DNA from: Acidobacteriota bacterium | GTDB taxonomy: Bacteria > Acidobacteriota > Vicinamibacteria > Marinacidobacterales > SMYC01 | Direction of reading: 5' to 3' | DNA length: 38,462 nt | NCBI GenBank assembly: GCA_004356105.1 | Contig: SMYC01000277.1 | Location: 1 to 38,462 of the forward strand | Shown here: positions 8,435 through 16,330 of the stretch, in pieces | Position numbering within the stretch: position 1 is the first letter of the stretch | Layout: the number at the start of each line of letters is the position of its first letter | Translations under genes and position numbers: made by a program | The notes under the pieces: model-generated | Seen by the model: only the letters and a program-made list of their open reading frames with translations | Told to the model about the DNA's origin: nothing | Databases searched by the model: none

Positions 8435-10021
8435 ATGACCGTTCGTTTCGTGGCTCTCTTTACCGGCGGGCTTGCCTTCCTGCCTTTCTTTTCCGATGCG
8501 CAGACGTTGCGAAGCGCAAGAACCGTCTGGGCGAGTGACGTCGCGGACGTTCCCGCGCTAGCGCGTGACGTCGATCTCATGCTGCGAAGTGGCGAGCTCG
8601 AGCTCGCCTCGATTCAGCGAGACGGCGTGTTTCAAGGCCGTACGCACGAACGGCTCGATCAATATCATCGGGGCGTGCGGGTCTTTGGGGGACAGCTCGT
8701 GTGGCAGAAGGAGGCCGGACGGGTGCTTTCGATTACCGGGAAGCTCTTCGGCGACGACAATGGCGAGATGAGTGTCAACACCGACGCGGCGCTCGATGCG
8801 AACGCGGCGGTCGCGCATGCGCTTGCAGCGAGCGAGGCGAACGCTTTCGCAGTGGGCCCCGTCGAGCTCGTTGTTCTGCCGATGAAGGAAGGCGCGACAC
8901 TTGCCTATTACCTCCACGTGCGGGGAGACAGAAGGCTCGACGCGTTTTTTGTCGACGCTTCGAAAGGCCGCATTTTGTTACGCTACAACGATCATCGCTC
9001 GCAAACGGGCATGATCGGCCTCGGCGTGGGAACCTGGGGCGATCAAAAGAAGATGACGGTGCAGCAAGCAGCGGGGACGCACCGTGCCGTCGACACGGTC
9101 CGTCCTTTCGGGATCCGTACCTACGACGTGAACTTCGATGCCGGCACGTGGAACCGATACGCCGCCGATACCCCCGCTTTTCTCGCGACCGATGCCGATA
9201 ACGAGTGGAGGGACGGCGCCGTCGTCGACGCGCACGTTTATGCAGGCTACACCTACGACTACTACTTCAAGCAGCACGGCCGCCGCGGCGTCGACGACGC
9301 TGGCCTCGCGAACATCAACTTCGTTCACATCGCCCGGCAATCGGCCGGGTTCAACAACGCTTTCTACGATCCCGTCGACAACTCGTTGAACTATGGCGAC
9401 GGCGACGGAATCACGTTCAATTTCTTCTCCTCGAGCCTCGACGTCGTCGCGCACGAGCTCACCCATGCTGTCACCCAGTTCACGTCCGATCTGATTTATT
9501 TGAACGAGTCCGGGGCCCTCAGCGAGGCCATCTCCGATATCATGGCCGTGTCGGTGGAGTTCTTTTTCGAGCCCGCGGGAAGCGGCCGCCAGCGGGCCGA
9601 CTGGGTCCTCGGCGAGGACATCTTCATCAACTTCGGACCAATCTTTCGAAGCTTTCGTGACCCGAACGCCCTCGGCGATCCCGATCATTACGACGTGCGC
9701 TGCGCTCCGCAGGTCTGCACCGAGGATTTCGACAATGGCGGCGTGCATATCAATTCCAGCATCGTGAATCACGCTTTCTACTTGATGGTGGAAGGCGGGA
9801 CGAACCGTGTTTCGGGCATGCGGGTCGACGGGGTCGGGCGTGCTCAAATGGATCGCATCGAATCGATCTTTTATCGCGCCTTCACGGTTTATCTCGTGCC
9901 GAGCTCCAACTTTTCGGATGCGCGCGAAGCGACGCTGCGCGCGGCCCGCGAGCTTTTCAGCGCGGGGAGCGCCCTAGAGCAAACCGTGCGACAAGGATGG
10001 GACGCTGTCGGCGTCCATTAG
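8435..10021 (+). CDS. Secreted thermolysin-like M4 family zinc metalloprotease
   Basis: The start is the ATG at 8435, with GAGG ten nt upstream, giving 528 residues. MTVRFVALFTGGLAFLPFFSDA is a signal peptide. Residues about 60-180 contain an FTP-like propeptide (ERLDQYHRGVRVFGGQLVW) that normally acts as chaperone and inhibitor and is cleaved off. The peptidase domain carries the zinc motif HELTH at 340-344, with catalytic Glu341. The third zinc ligand Glu364 lies in NESGALSEAISDI, and the transition-state His438 in DNGGVHINSSIVNH. All catalytic elements of thermolysin are present, so an active extracellular endopeptidase is expected. Length is close to the usual prepro-M4 size without extra C-terminal domains. 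The next gene's start is only a few nucleotides past the stop, so the two are probably co-transcribed. Confidence 0.93.
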   Translation: MTVRFVALFTGGLAFLPFFSDAQTLRSARTVWASDVADVPALARDVDLMLRSGELELASIQRDGVFQGRTHERLDQYHRGVRVFGGQLVWQKEAGRVLSITGKLFGDDNGEMSVNTDAALDANAAVAHALAASEANAFAVGPVELVVLPMKEGATLAYYLHVRGDRRLDAFFVDASKGRILLRYNDHRSQTGMIGLGVGTWGDQKKMTVQQAAGTHRAVDTVRPFGIRTYDVNFDAGTWNRYAADTPAFLATDADNEWRDGAVVDAHVYAGYTYDYYFKQHGRRGVDDAGLANINFVHIARQSAGFNNAFYDPVDNSLNYGDGDGITFNFFSSSLDVVAHELTHAVTQFTSDLIYLNESGALSEAISDIMAVSVEFFFEPAGSGRQRADWVLGEDIFINFGPIFRSFRDPNALGDPDHYDVRCAPQVCTEDFDNGGVHINSSIVNHAFYLMVEGGTNRVSGMRVDGVGRAQMDRIESIFYRAFTVYLVPSSNFSDAREATLRAARELFSAGSALEQTVRQGWDAVGVH

Positions 10022-10029
10022 GAATGCAG

Positions 10030-10806
10030 ATGAGACGGATCGCGAGTTTTGTGGGTTTGATGGTGTTGGCAATGAGCATGGCGAGCGAAGCGCAGCAGGA
10101 GCCGGAAGCGGAGACGGTGACTCCGTCGGGCAAGACTGCGCGCCGATTTCAACTGCTCGTGAACGGCGGTCTCGGAAGCGGGGGCCGTAGCTTCGGAGGG
10201 GTCTCGACCTTCACGGAGTTCCTCGAGCAAGGCTCGTCGCGGCGGGATTACGATGGAGGCGGCGGGTTTGTCTTCGAGTTTGGCGGGATCTACTCGATCA
10301 CACCCGAGATCGGCATTATCGGAAGCTTCGAGCTTTTCAGTGGCGACAACGACGCTGTCTTCGAAGAAATCGTGCCGCATCCACTGCTCTTCAACCACAG
10401 TCGCAGCGCCTCTAGCGAGCTCACCGGCTTGAGCTACAGTGAGAACGCGCTCCACCTCGGCGTCGTGTACAGCATCGAACAACCGTCGATCACGGTCGAC
10501 CTATTCGGCGGCCCGAGCATTTTCTTCACGGAGACGGAGCTCGTCACCAACGTGTCGACGAGCTCGAGCTACCCCTTCGATGAGCTCGCTCTCGGGAGTA
10601 CCAGAACTTCGAAATTCTCTGAAAGACCGTTCGGCTTCAACATCGGCGCCGCGCTCACTTATCGATTTACGCCGGTTGTCGGAGTGTCCGTGCAGGGCCG
10701 TTTCAGCCGAGCTTCAGTAACCCTCGAAGCACAACCGGACAGCGACCCGCTCGCGTTCGATACCGGCGGGTTCAGAGTGAGCTTTGGCCTACGGCTTTCT
10801 TTTTGA
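10030..10806 (+). CDS. Small outer-membrane beta-barrel protein
   Basis: The start is placed at the ATG at 10030 because AGGA (10020-10023) lies six nt upstream; an ATG at 10024 is adjacent to that sequence and less likely. The 258-residue protein begins MRRIASFVGLMVLAMSMASEAQ, a signal peptide. The body alternates beta strands with Gly/Ser-rich turns (LLVNGGLGSGGRSFGG, GFVFEFGGIYSITPEIGIIGSFELF, FGFNIGAALTYRFTPVVGVSVQGRFSRA) and ends in GLRLSF, a terminal Phe as required by the BAM machine. About eight to ten strands fit an OmpA/OmpW-like barrel. No enzymatic motif is visible. The last 35 nt overlap the 3' end of the convergent PEP-CTERM gene. Confidence 0.72.
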   Translation: MRRIASFVGLMVLAMSMASEAQQEPEAETVTPSGKTARRFQLLVNGGLGSGGRSFGGVSTFTEFLEQGSSRRDYDGGGGFVFEFGGIYSITPEIGIIGSFELFSGDNDAVFEEIVPHPLLFNHSRSASSELTGLSYSENALHLGVVYSIEQPSITVDLFGGPSIFFTETELVTNVSTSSSYPFDELALGSTRTSKFSERPFGFNIGAALTYRFTPVVGVSVQGRFSRASVTLEAQPDSDPLAFDTGGFRVSFGLRLSF

Positions 10807-11527
10807 CCGATGCGCGGCGACTGCGCCGCGTGAGGGCAAATGTCGTCGCTCCCAGACCGAGAAGGATGATGGTTCCGGGCTCCGGGACCGCGCTCGGAGA
10901 AACACCGCTCGGCGCGAAGCCCGAGCTCTGGGAGGTCGAGAGGGTCATCGTCAGCAAGTCGAACTGTAGCCAATCGGCACCAAGCTTATAGAAGCCCGTC
11001 GCCAGACCGTCAAAGAGGCTGAGATCCGGGGCGATGAGGGGCGCGTTCCCGCTCAGATTCTGGATGGCGTCGCCGCTACCACCGTTGAGCTGAATCCCAC
11101 CTTCACGGGAGCGGAAGCTGTAGGCATCACCTTTCTTGCTCTTACCGCTTTTCTTGCTCTTACCGCTTTTCTTGCCCTTGCCGCTTTTCTTGCTTTTGTC
11201 TTGCAGCTTGAGCTGGAACTTCGTGGATTTGCCGCTGAAGAGGGAGCGTGTCGTGCTTCCGAGAGTGACTTCGAAACCCCAGGCCACGATATCATAATTG
11301 CCGAAGAGGTTAGATTCGAACTTGTCCACTCTGGGTCCGTTCTTGCTGTCCACGGCGCTCGAATCGTAGGTAAACGAACCGAACACGACGTCCTCCGTTT
11401 CGGACGCAAAAACACCATCCCTGAAAGTCGGGACTCCCGTGAACGCGATCGTGATGGGCACGGCTTCGATCGCGGCTGGGACAACCACCGCAAGCGCAAC
11501 AAGGATAGAACTGACACCGAGCTTCAT
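10772..11527 (-). CDS. PEP-CTERM sorting-domain exported protein with Lys/Ser tandem repeat
   Basis: The start is the ATG at 11527, with AAGG nine nt upstream; an in-frame TTG at 11536 abuts the same site and is less likely. The product has 251 residues. MKLGVSSILVALAVVVPAAIEA is a signal peptide. The C-terminus has the complete PEP-CTERM signal: VPEPG, a hydrophobic helix (TIILLGLGATTFAL) and a basic cluster (TRRSRR). Exosortase is expected to cleave there. The mature domain has no recognised fold. A stretch of KKSGKS hexads, about residues 112-133, interrupts the domain and is encoded by an 18-bp tandem repeat. After the sorting signal an unusual tail, ASVKKKAVGQSSL, extends beyond the normal end and is encoded within the overlap with the convergent barrel gene. 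Proteins of this type are linked to exopolysaccharide or biofilm matrix. Confidence 0.83.
   Translation of the reverse strand: MKLGVSSILVALAVVVPAAIEAVPITIAFTGVPTFRDGVFASETEDVVFGSFTYDSSAVDSKNGPRVDKFESNLFGNYDIVAWGFEVTLGSTTRSLFSGKSTKFQLKLQDKSKKSGKGKKSGKSKKSGKSKKGDAYSFRSREGGIQLNGGSGDAIQNLSGNAPLIAPDLSLFDGLATGFYKLGADWLQFDLLTMTLSTSQSSGFAPSGVSPSAVPEPGTIILLGLGATTFALTRRSRRASVKKKAVGQSSL
11131..11194. repeat. 18-bp tandem repeat encoding KKSGKS hexads
   Basis: Units lie at 11131-11148, 11149-11166 and 11167-11184, followed by a partial unit to 11194. The plus-strand unit is ttttcttgctcttaccgc. Units 1 and 2 differ at one base, unit 3 at two. Because 18 is a multiple of three, copy-number change would lengthen or shorten the Lys/Ser arm without shifting the frame. 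Confidence 0.85.
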
Positions 11528-11781
11528 GGGGGACAACCTTAACTTTTAAAACTTAGGCAATTAACATACCGTAAGATTTAAAGGTTGAAAACAAAGCAGT
11601 TAACCTCTTAACAAGATTCACCAACCGACAAGATTTGTAAACTGGGCTGACACATGAGCGTTGTGAAATTTTGCTTAAACCATGAGCGTAGTATAACTTG
11701 AAACGTTTTCTCGACGGCTGCCTCGGCCGTAAAGAATTTCGACGTTCTCACTTGGAAACTCGGGCGAATCGGCCCCTTCTC
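11528..11781. other. AT-rich intergenic region upstream of the PEP-CTERM gene
   Basis: The 254 nt are much richer in A+T than the genes around them and hold no plausible ORF. A 9-bp direct repeat CATGAGCGT occurs at 11653-11661 and 11681-11689, 28 nt apart start to start. Short TTAAC words recur between 11570 and 11615. No convincing -24/-12 sigma54 element, as described for some PEP-CTERM genes, was found. The minus-strand promoter of the PEP-CTERM gene probably lies here. Confidence 0.45.
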
Positions 11782-13893
11782 TTATGGCCGCACGAGAGTA
11801 ACGTAGTGGTCGTAGGTGTTTTGAATCTGCGAGACATAGTTCACCGGCTCGAACCCGCGGACATAACCGTGACGCGCGCGGCGGTAATATCGAGGATCAC
11901 GCAGGAGCAGCATCGCTTTTTCAGTATGCCCGAACCATTTATTCTGGTCCCAGCCTTTCTCCGCCGCGAGCCGCCGCGCGTCGGCGACATGCCCCCAGCC
12001 GGCGTTGTACGCCGCGAGCGCGAAGCGCAGCCGATGCTTCAAAGGAATACGCTCATCCTGCCGCTCCAGCAAGAGATACATATATTTGATACCGCCATGG
12101 ATGCTCGATTCGGGATCGCGCGGGTCGCTCGAGCCGAGCTCGTGGGCGGTCGACGGTAGAAGCTGGAACAAGCCCACCGCGCCTGCCCAGCTTTCGGCTC
12201 TGGGATCGAAGCGGCTCTCTTGATAGGCCTGCGCGGCCATGAGTCGCCAGTCGAGGTCGTAGCGTTTCGAGTAGAGCTTGAAGAGCTCGTCGTAAGGCGA
12301 AAGTCTTCCCGAGACGGCGGCGCGGCGCTCCTTGACACGGTCGAGCCCGCGATTGTCCTCGAAGTAGCGCCGTCTGGCATCGTTGTACTCGAGGGTCCCG
12401 CGAATGTCACGGACGAAGTCGTCCAGAAAGGCGCGGAGCTCGATGTTTCCCGGACGGACCGCAAAGGCTACCGCTTTGTCGCGCGCAAGAACGGTGTGTT
12501 GATCCTCTGGCGGAGGGGGAGGGTATTCGAGGGCAAAGGCAATGGTGACGTCGTCGCGGAAGGCGAGCTCGGCACTGAGAATATGGCTGTCGACGACGCC
12601 GAGCGAGAACTCGCCCGAGGCGACGCGGTCCAGGATCTCTTCAAACTCCATATCCTCCGGAACCGGCACGATCTCGAAGCCGCCGCCCGCGTCTCGGAGC
12701 TTCACGAGCGTCTCGTAGTGACTCGAAGAAGCCCAGGCATGGATTTGGCGGCCTTCGAGCTCGGAGACATCGGAGATCGGCGCGGCGGCATTCGCTGATT
12801 GCACGACCATCTCCTGGATGAACAGATATGGCCGGCTGAAGGCAAGCGTCTCTTGGCGCTCGGGCGTTACGGAGAGCGTCGAGGCGATCAAGTCGGCGCG
12901 CCCTTCGAGCAACCAATCGAAGATGAGGTCTCGTCGTGGGGGAACGACCATCTCGAGCCGCACACCGAGACGGACGGCAGCCATCTTCGAGACTTCGTAG
13001 TCGAAGCCCTTCATCCGTCCGCGATAGAGGAAATAGTTGACCGGGTTGTTCAAGGTCAGAACGCGTAACGAGCCGCGCTCTCGGATCACTCCCAAGTCCC
13101 CCGTGCTGTGGTCTTCTCTACGATGTCCGGTGAGATAGTGCTCGATGATGAAGCTGTTCGCGGCAGACCCGAGATTTTCGGCATCCTGGTGGACCGCCCA
13201 GGCCAACTGCCTCCCTTCCGCCAGAACGAACAGGCGCTCGATATCTTCGTTGTAGCTCTCGATGGACGTCAAAAGATTGTCGTCGACCACCGTCAAAGGC
13301 CGCCGGCCCTGGCTCACTTCATAAGCGATCGTCTCGGTATCGAGCTCCTCGTCGACGGGAACGATCCGCACATCGATGCCCGTCTGCCGCGCAAGGTTCT
13401 TGATCGTCTCGGCAAAAGCCGAGCTCGGCCGCACGTGGATCTCTCGATAGTCGAGGTCCACCACGCTGCGCGGGAGCGACACGGCGCCGCGACGTCCGAC
13501 GAGCCATTCGCTAACCGACGCGGTCGGCCGCGTGAACCGCACGCGCTTCTGACGCCCGGCGGTGACGGTGAGCTGCGCCGTGACGATATCTCCATAGCCT
13601 TGCTCCAGCAGCGTCAGGAGATCCGTTCGGCTGTCGACGGAGATGAACTCGGCGCGCACACCGAGTCGAGCAGCAAAGACTCTCGCCATCTCACGGTCCT
13701 CGGTCGCCGGATGGCCCTGGCGCGGCAAGCTTTTTTCCCGGAGCGCCGGGACGAGCACGCGAAGAACTCCCCGCTCGCGTACCATTTCGAGATCGCCCAG
13801 TGCCGCCACGAGATCCGGCCGCTCACGCGGCGGCGGAGGAGCACAAGATCCGAGCAGCAAGGCAGCAAGGGTAACGAGAGCGGCGCGTGACAA
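11782..13893 (-). CDS. MltF-like lytic transglycosylase with two solute-binding domains
   Basis: The 703-residue protein starts at a TTG (13893) preceded by AGGGGG about six nt upstream, a strong Shine-Dalgarno that decides this start. MSRAALVTLAALLLGSC is a lipoprotein signal with Cys17. Residues about 35-270 and 275-510 are two successive family-3 solute-binding domains; each begins with the G-(V/S)-L-R-V-L signature (ERGVLRVLVPALR, ERGSLRVLTLNNP). A C-terminal SLT domain (about 540-703) has the catalytic Glu559 in AAQAYQESRFDP, followed by GAVGLFQLLPSTA and ALAAYNAGWGHV. It should cleave peptidoglycan glycan strands in the periplasm. Escherichia coli MltF has only one binding domain, so the duplication is notable. 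The gene is divergent from the CNB/REC operon. Confidence 0.92.
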   Translation of the reverse strand: MSRAALVTLAALLLGSCAPPPPRERPDLVAALGDLEMVRERGVLRVLVPALREKSLPRQGHPATEDREMARVFAARLGVRAEFISVDSRTDLLTLLEQGYGDIVTAQLTVTAGRQKRVRFTRPTASVSEWLVGRRGAVSLPRSVVDLDYREIHVRPSSAFAETIKNLARQTGIDVRIVPVDEELDTETIAYEVSQGRRPLTVVDDNLLTSIESYNEDIERLFVLAEGRQLAWAVHQDAENLGSAANSFIIEHYLTGHRREDHSTGDLGVIRERGSLRVLTLNNPVNYFLYRGRMKGFDYEVSKMAAVRLGVRLEMVVPPRRDLIFDWLLEGRADLIASTLSVTPERQETLAFSRPYLFIQEMVVQSANAAAPISDVSELEGRQIHAWASSSHYETLVKLRDAGGGFEIVPVPEDMEFEEILDRVASGEFSLGVVDSHILSAELAFRDDVTIAFALEYPPPPPEDQHTVLARDKAVAFAVRPGNIELRAFLDDFVRDIRGTLEYNDARRRYFEDNRGLDRVKERRAAVSGRLSPYDELFKLYSKRYDLDWRLMAAQAYQESRFDPRAESWAGAVGLFQLLPSTAHELGSSDPRDPESSIHGGIKYMYLLLERQDERIPLKHRLRFALAAYNAGWGHVADARRLAAEKGWDQNKWFGHTEKAMLLLRDPRYYRRARHGYVRGFEPVNYVSQIQNTYDHYVTLVRP

Positions 13894-14001
13894 TCTTTCC
13901 CCCTAAGAATGCCCGGATGTTAAGCTGCCATGCCCCGTCAAGCAACTGCCTGCGCTAAGATCCAGAAGGAGCGTGAAGCGCGACCCAACCTGAATGCTGA
14001 A

Positions 14002-14430
14002 ATGAAATACACTGTCGTCGAGAAAGTCTTGCTGCTCCAAAACGTGGACCTCCTTTCGGCGGCCCGCACGGAAGACCTCGCCGTTCTAGCCTCGATCGCG
14101 AACGAGGTCCTCTACCCGGCGGGGGCGACGGTGTTTCAAGAGGGGCAGCCCGCGGACGGGCTCTACGTCGTCATTCGTGGGGAGCTCCTCTTGACGCGCA
14201 ATGGAAAGGAAGTCGACCGCGTGGGCGAGAAATCGGCGCTCGGCGCGTGGGACCTCATCGAGCAAAGCCCGCGGGTCTTCGGGGGCCGCGCCGCAAGTGA
14301 GACGCTCCTGCTGCGCGTGGATCGGCAGGATTTCTATGATCTGCTATTGGACTATCCCGAGCTCGGCCACAGCATGTTGAAGGCCATGGTGCGACGGTTC
14401 AGAAACCTCGTCACGCCACAAGGTGCCTGA
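14002..14430 (+). CDS. Cyclic nucleotide-binding (CRP-like) domain protein without DNA-binding domain
   Basis: From the ATG at 14002 the product is 142 residues, MKYTVVEKVLLLQNVDLLSAA; the frame is open up to an ATG at 13930, but those 24 residues resemble no part of the domain. The CNB fold is recognisable: LLQNVDLLSAARTEDLAVLASIANEV, then YPAGATVFQEGQPADGLYVVIRGELLLT, then a degenerate phosphate-binding cassette region (LGAWDLIEQSPRVFGGRAASETLLLRV). The usual F-G-E...R-(S/T)-A cassette is not intact, so cyclic nucleotide may not be bound. The domain fills the protein and no helix-turn-helix follows, so it is not a transcription factor of the CRP type. It opens a plus-strand operon; the next start codon is only four nt past its stop. 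Confidence 0.82.
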   Translation: MKYTVVEKVLLLQNVDLLSAARTEDLAVLASIANEVLYPAGATVFQEGQPADGLYVVIRGELLLTRNGKEVDRVGEKSALGAWDLIEQSPRVFGGRAASETLLLRVDRQDFYDLLLDYPELGHSMLKAMVRRFRNLVTPQGA

Positions 14431-14434
14431 AAGA

Positions 14435-14640
14435 ATGACGAAATCCGCCGATTCGAAGCTCGAAAAACTCGAGCAAGAGCTCGAGGACACGCGCGCGGCG
14501 CTCGTGCAGTCCGAGAAAATGGCCCGCCTCGGGCGTCGCTCACGAGATCAACACGCCGATAGGCTCCATCCGCTCGAATAGCGATTTGATGATGCGCGCT
14601 CATGAGTATCGGCACGGTCAATCTAGCCCCAATGCAATAG
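14435..14640 (+). pseudogene. Remnant of a sensor histidine kinase (H-box only, frameshifted)
   Basis: The ATG at 14435 follows the CNB stop by four nt. It reads MTKSADSKLEKLEQELED, then TRAALVQSEKMARLG, the coiled coil that precedes the H-box of many histidine kinases. The frame then breaks and stops at TAG 14579-14581. In the +1 frame from 14535 the expected continuation appears: VAHEINTPIGSIRSNSDL with the phospho-acceptor His codon at 14541-14543. The LVAG-like residues normally between the two parts are missing, so a deletion of about 13-14 nt explains the shift. The rest of the HisKA domain and the whole ATPase domain are absent before the next gene at 14654. No functional kinase can be made. 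Confidence 0.82.
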
Positions 14641-14653
14641 AAAGGTCGAAAGA

Positions 14654-15133
14654 ATGGAAGATTCCGAGTCGCCAGTCATCGTCCTCGTCGACGACGAGGA
14701 TATGGTGGTAACCAGCATCAAGAGCCTTCTCACGCTCGAAACGGATTACCACGTCGAAGGGTTCACGAGGCCTGCGGATGCGCTCGAGTTCATCAAGTCC
14801 AACAGAGTCGACGTGGTCGTTTCGGATTACCTGATGCCGGACATGGACGGCATCTCGCTTCTCACCCAAGTCAAAGAGATTCAACCGGAGGCGACACGGA
14901 TTCTCTTGACCGGCTACGCGGACAAAGAAAACGCGATCAAAGCCATTAACGATGTCGGGCTCTACCAATATATCGAGAAGCCTTGGGAGAACGAGGACCT
15001 CAAGATCGTGCTTCGCAACGGGCTCGAAAAACGAATCCTGTTGCAGCGTCTCCAAGACAAAATCGCCGAGGTCAACAAGGCGCATGGCGAGCTCATGAAT
15101 CTCCAGAAAGACATCCTCAAGGCGTTCGCCTGA
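14654..15133 (+). CDS. Single-domain response regulator (REC)
   Basis: The 159-residue protein is one receiver domain with a helical tail. Acidic pocket Asp13/Asp14 (VLVDDED), phospho-acceptor Asp58 (VVSDYLMPDMDG), switch Thr86 (LLTGYAD) and Lys109 (IEKPW) are all present, so it should be phosphorylatable. The segment LLTGYADKENAIKAIN and the following Y-x-Y-(I/L)-EKPW are those of receivers found in HD-GYP and PP2C response regulators. Residues 120-159 form an amphipathic helix (LEKRILLQRLQDKIAEVNKAHGEL in outline) likely used for dimerisation. No output domain exists. It follows the kinase remnant directly and precedes a closely related receiver by six nt, so it has probably lost its cognate kinase. 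Confidence 0.93.
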   Translation: MEDSESPVIVLVDDEDMVVTSIKSLLTLETDYHVEGFTRPADALEFIKSNRVDVVVSDYLMPDMDGISLLTQVKEIQPEATRILLTGYADKENAIKAINDVGLYQYIEKPWENEDLKIVLRNGLEKRILLQRLQDKIAEVNKAHGELMNLQKDILKAFA

Positions 15134-15139
15134 GACAAC

Positions 15140-16330
15140 ATGGGCAAAAACACACCTTCGATTTTGATCGTCGACGACGAGGAGATGGTGCTCTCCTCGC
15201 TGCGGGGAGTCTTCACCCTCCAAACGGATTACGACGTGCACGAGGCAAGCACGCCAAAGGAAGCGCTCAGCTACGTGGAGCGCGCTCGCGTGGACGTCGT
15301 GATCTCGGATTTCTTGATGCCCGAGATGAACGGGATCGAGCTTCTGAAAGAAATCAAGCAGCTGCAGCCCGAAGCCATTCGGCTCCTCCTGACCGGCTAT
15401 GCGGATAAAGAGAACGCTATAAAGGCGATCAATGAAGTCGGCCTCTATCACTACTTGGAAAAACCGTGGGACAACGAAGCGCTTCTCAACATCGTTCGAA
15501 ACGCGCTCTCGGAAAAAGGACTGAGGCAGCAGCTCACAACGAAAGTGCGCGAGCTCGACCAGCTCCTGAGACAGCATGGCGAGCTCGAAGCCAAGCACCG
15601 TTCAATCGAACGCGAGCTCGAGATGGCCGCTCGCATTCAGCGAAGCCTTTTGCCCGAACGCTTCCCCGAGCTTTCAGGCTTCCGCTTCGCGAACCTTTAC
15701 GAGCCTTGTGAAGCCCTCGGTGGCGACTTCTTCGACGTGATGGAAAAAGATGACGGAGCCGTGCTGCTCGTCTCCGACGTCATCGGGCACGGAGTGCAAG
15801 CGGCGCTGACCACGATGCTCCTCAAAGGAGTCTTTCAAGAATCGGCTGACAGGATCGACGAGCCTACAGAGCTACTCGAAGAGATGAACCGCAGGCTTCA
15901 TGCCGTGCTTCCGAGCGGCATGTACGCCGCTGCCGCGGTGTTCTACTTGTCGTCCGGCTCGGACCACATCGCCTATGCCAATGCGGGCCTTCCCTACCCC
16001 TTCGTCCTCCGCAAAGAAAAACGGCTCGACGAGATAGTGCTGCCAGGAGCTCCACTCGGACTATTCGCGGGCAACCTCGTGTCTTACGAGTCGCGACAGA
16101 TCGTGGCCAAGACCGGCGATGTCGTCGTCGTCGGCTCGGACGGGATCGGTTCCGTCGTCGCTGGTGACGGCGCGATGTTCGAGGACGAAGAGCTCCGCAA
16201 GACGCTCGAAGAGCTCTCGGGCCGTGACGGCGCGACGATTATTGAAGAGGCCATGAAACGCGCATTGGCCTTTGGCAATAACGCCCCGCTCCCCGACGAC
16301 GTAATGTTGGTCGCGATGACGCGCACATGA
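15140..16330 (+). CDS. Response regulator with PP2C-type (SpoIIE/RsbU) phosphatase output
   Basis: The 396-residue protein starts six nt after the previous stop. Residues 1-120 are a receiver domain with Asp12/Asp13, acceptor Asp57, Thr85 and Lys108, clearly paralogous to the preceding regulator. Residues about 125-165 form a coiled coil ending in ELEMAARIQRSLLP, the hallmark linker of RsbU-like phosphatases. The PP2C domain (about 185-393) has the metal-binding residues in GGDFFDV (Asp196), SDVIGHG (Asp213), GSDGI and PDDVMLVAM. Such enzymes dephosphorylate an anti-sigma antagonist or similar phosphoserine protein. No STAS antagonist or HPK-like anti-sigma factor is encoded in the window, so the substrate lies elsewhere. 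The stop overlaps the start of the HtrA gene (ATGA). Confidence 0.94.
   Translation: MGKNTPSILIVDDEEMVLSSLRGVFTLQTDYDVHEASTPKEALSYVERARVDVVISDFLMPEMNGIELLKEIKQLQPEAIRLLLTGYADKENAIKAINEVGLYHYLEKPWDNEALLNIVRNALSEKGLRQQLTTKVRELDQLLRQHGELEAKHRSIERELEMAARIQRSLLPERFPELSGFRFANLYEPCEALGGDFFDVMEKDDGAVLLVSDVIGHGVQAALTTMLLKGVFQESADRIDEPTELLEEMNRRLHAVLPSGMYAAAAVFYLSSGSDHIAYANAGLPYPFVLRKEKRLDEIVLPGAPLGLFAGNLVSYESRQIVAKTGDVVVVGSDGIGSVVAGDGAMFEDEELRKTLEELSGRDGATIIEEAMKRALAFGNNAPLPDDVMLVAMTRT

Noticed and set aside
11131..11198. CRISPR-like array
   Set aside because: Units are 18 bp, contiguous and in coding frame, without spacers. It is a coding tandem repeat.
14618..15598. 326-residue minus-strand ORF with an internal duplication
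   Set aside because: The duplication merely mirrors the two paralogous receivers on the plus strand.
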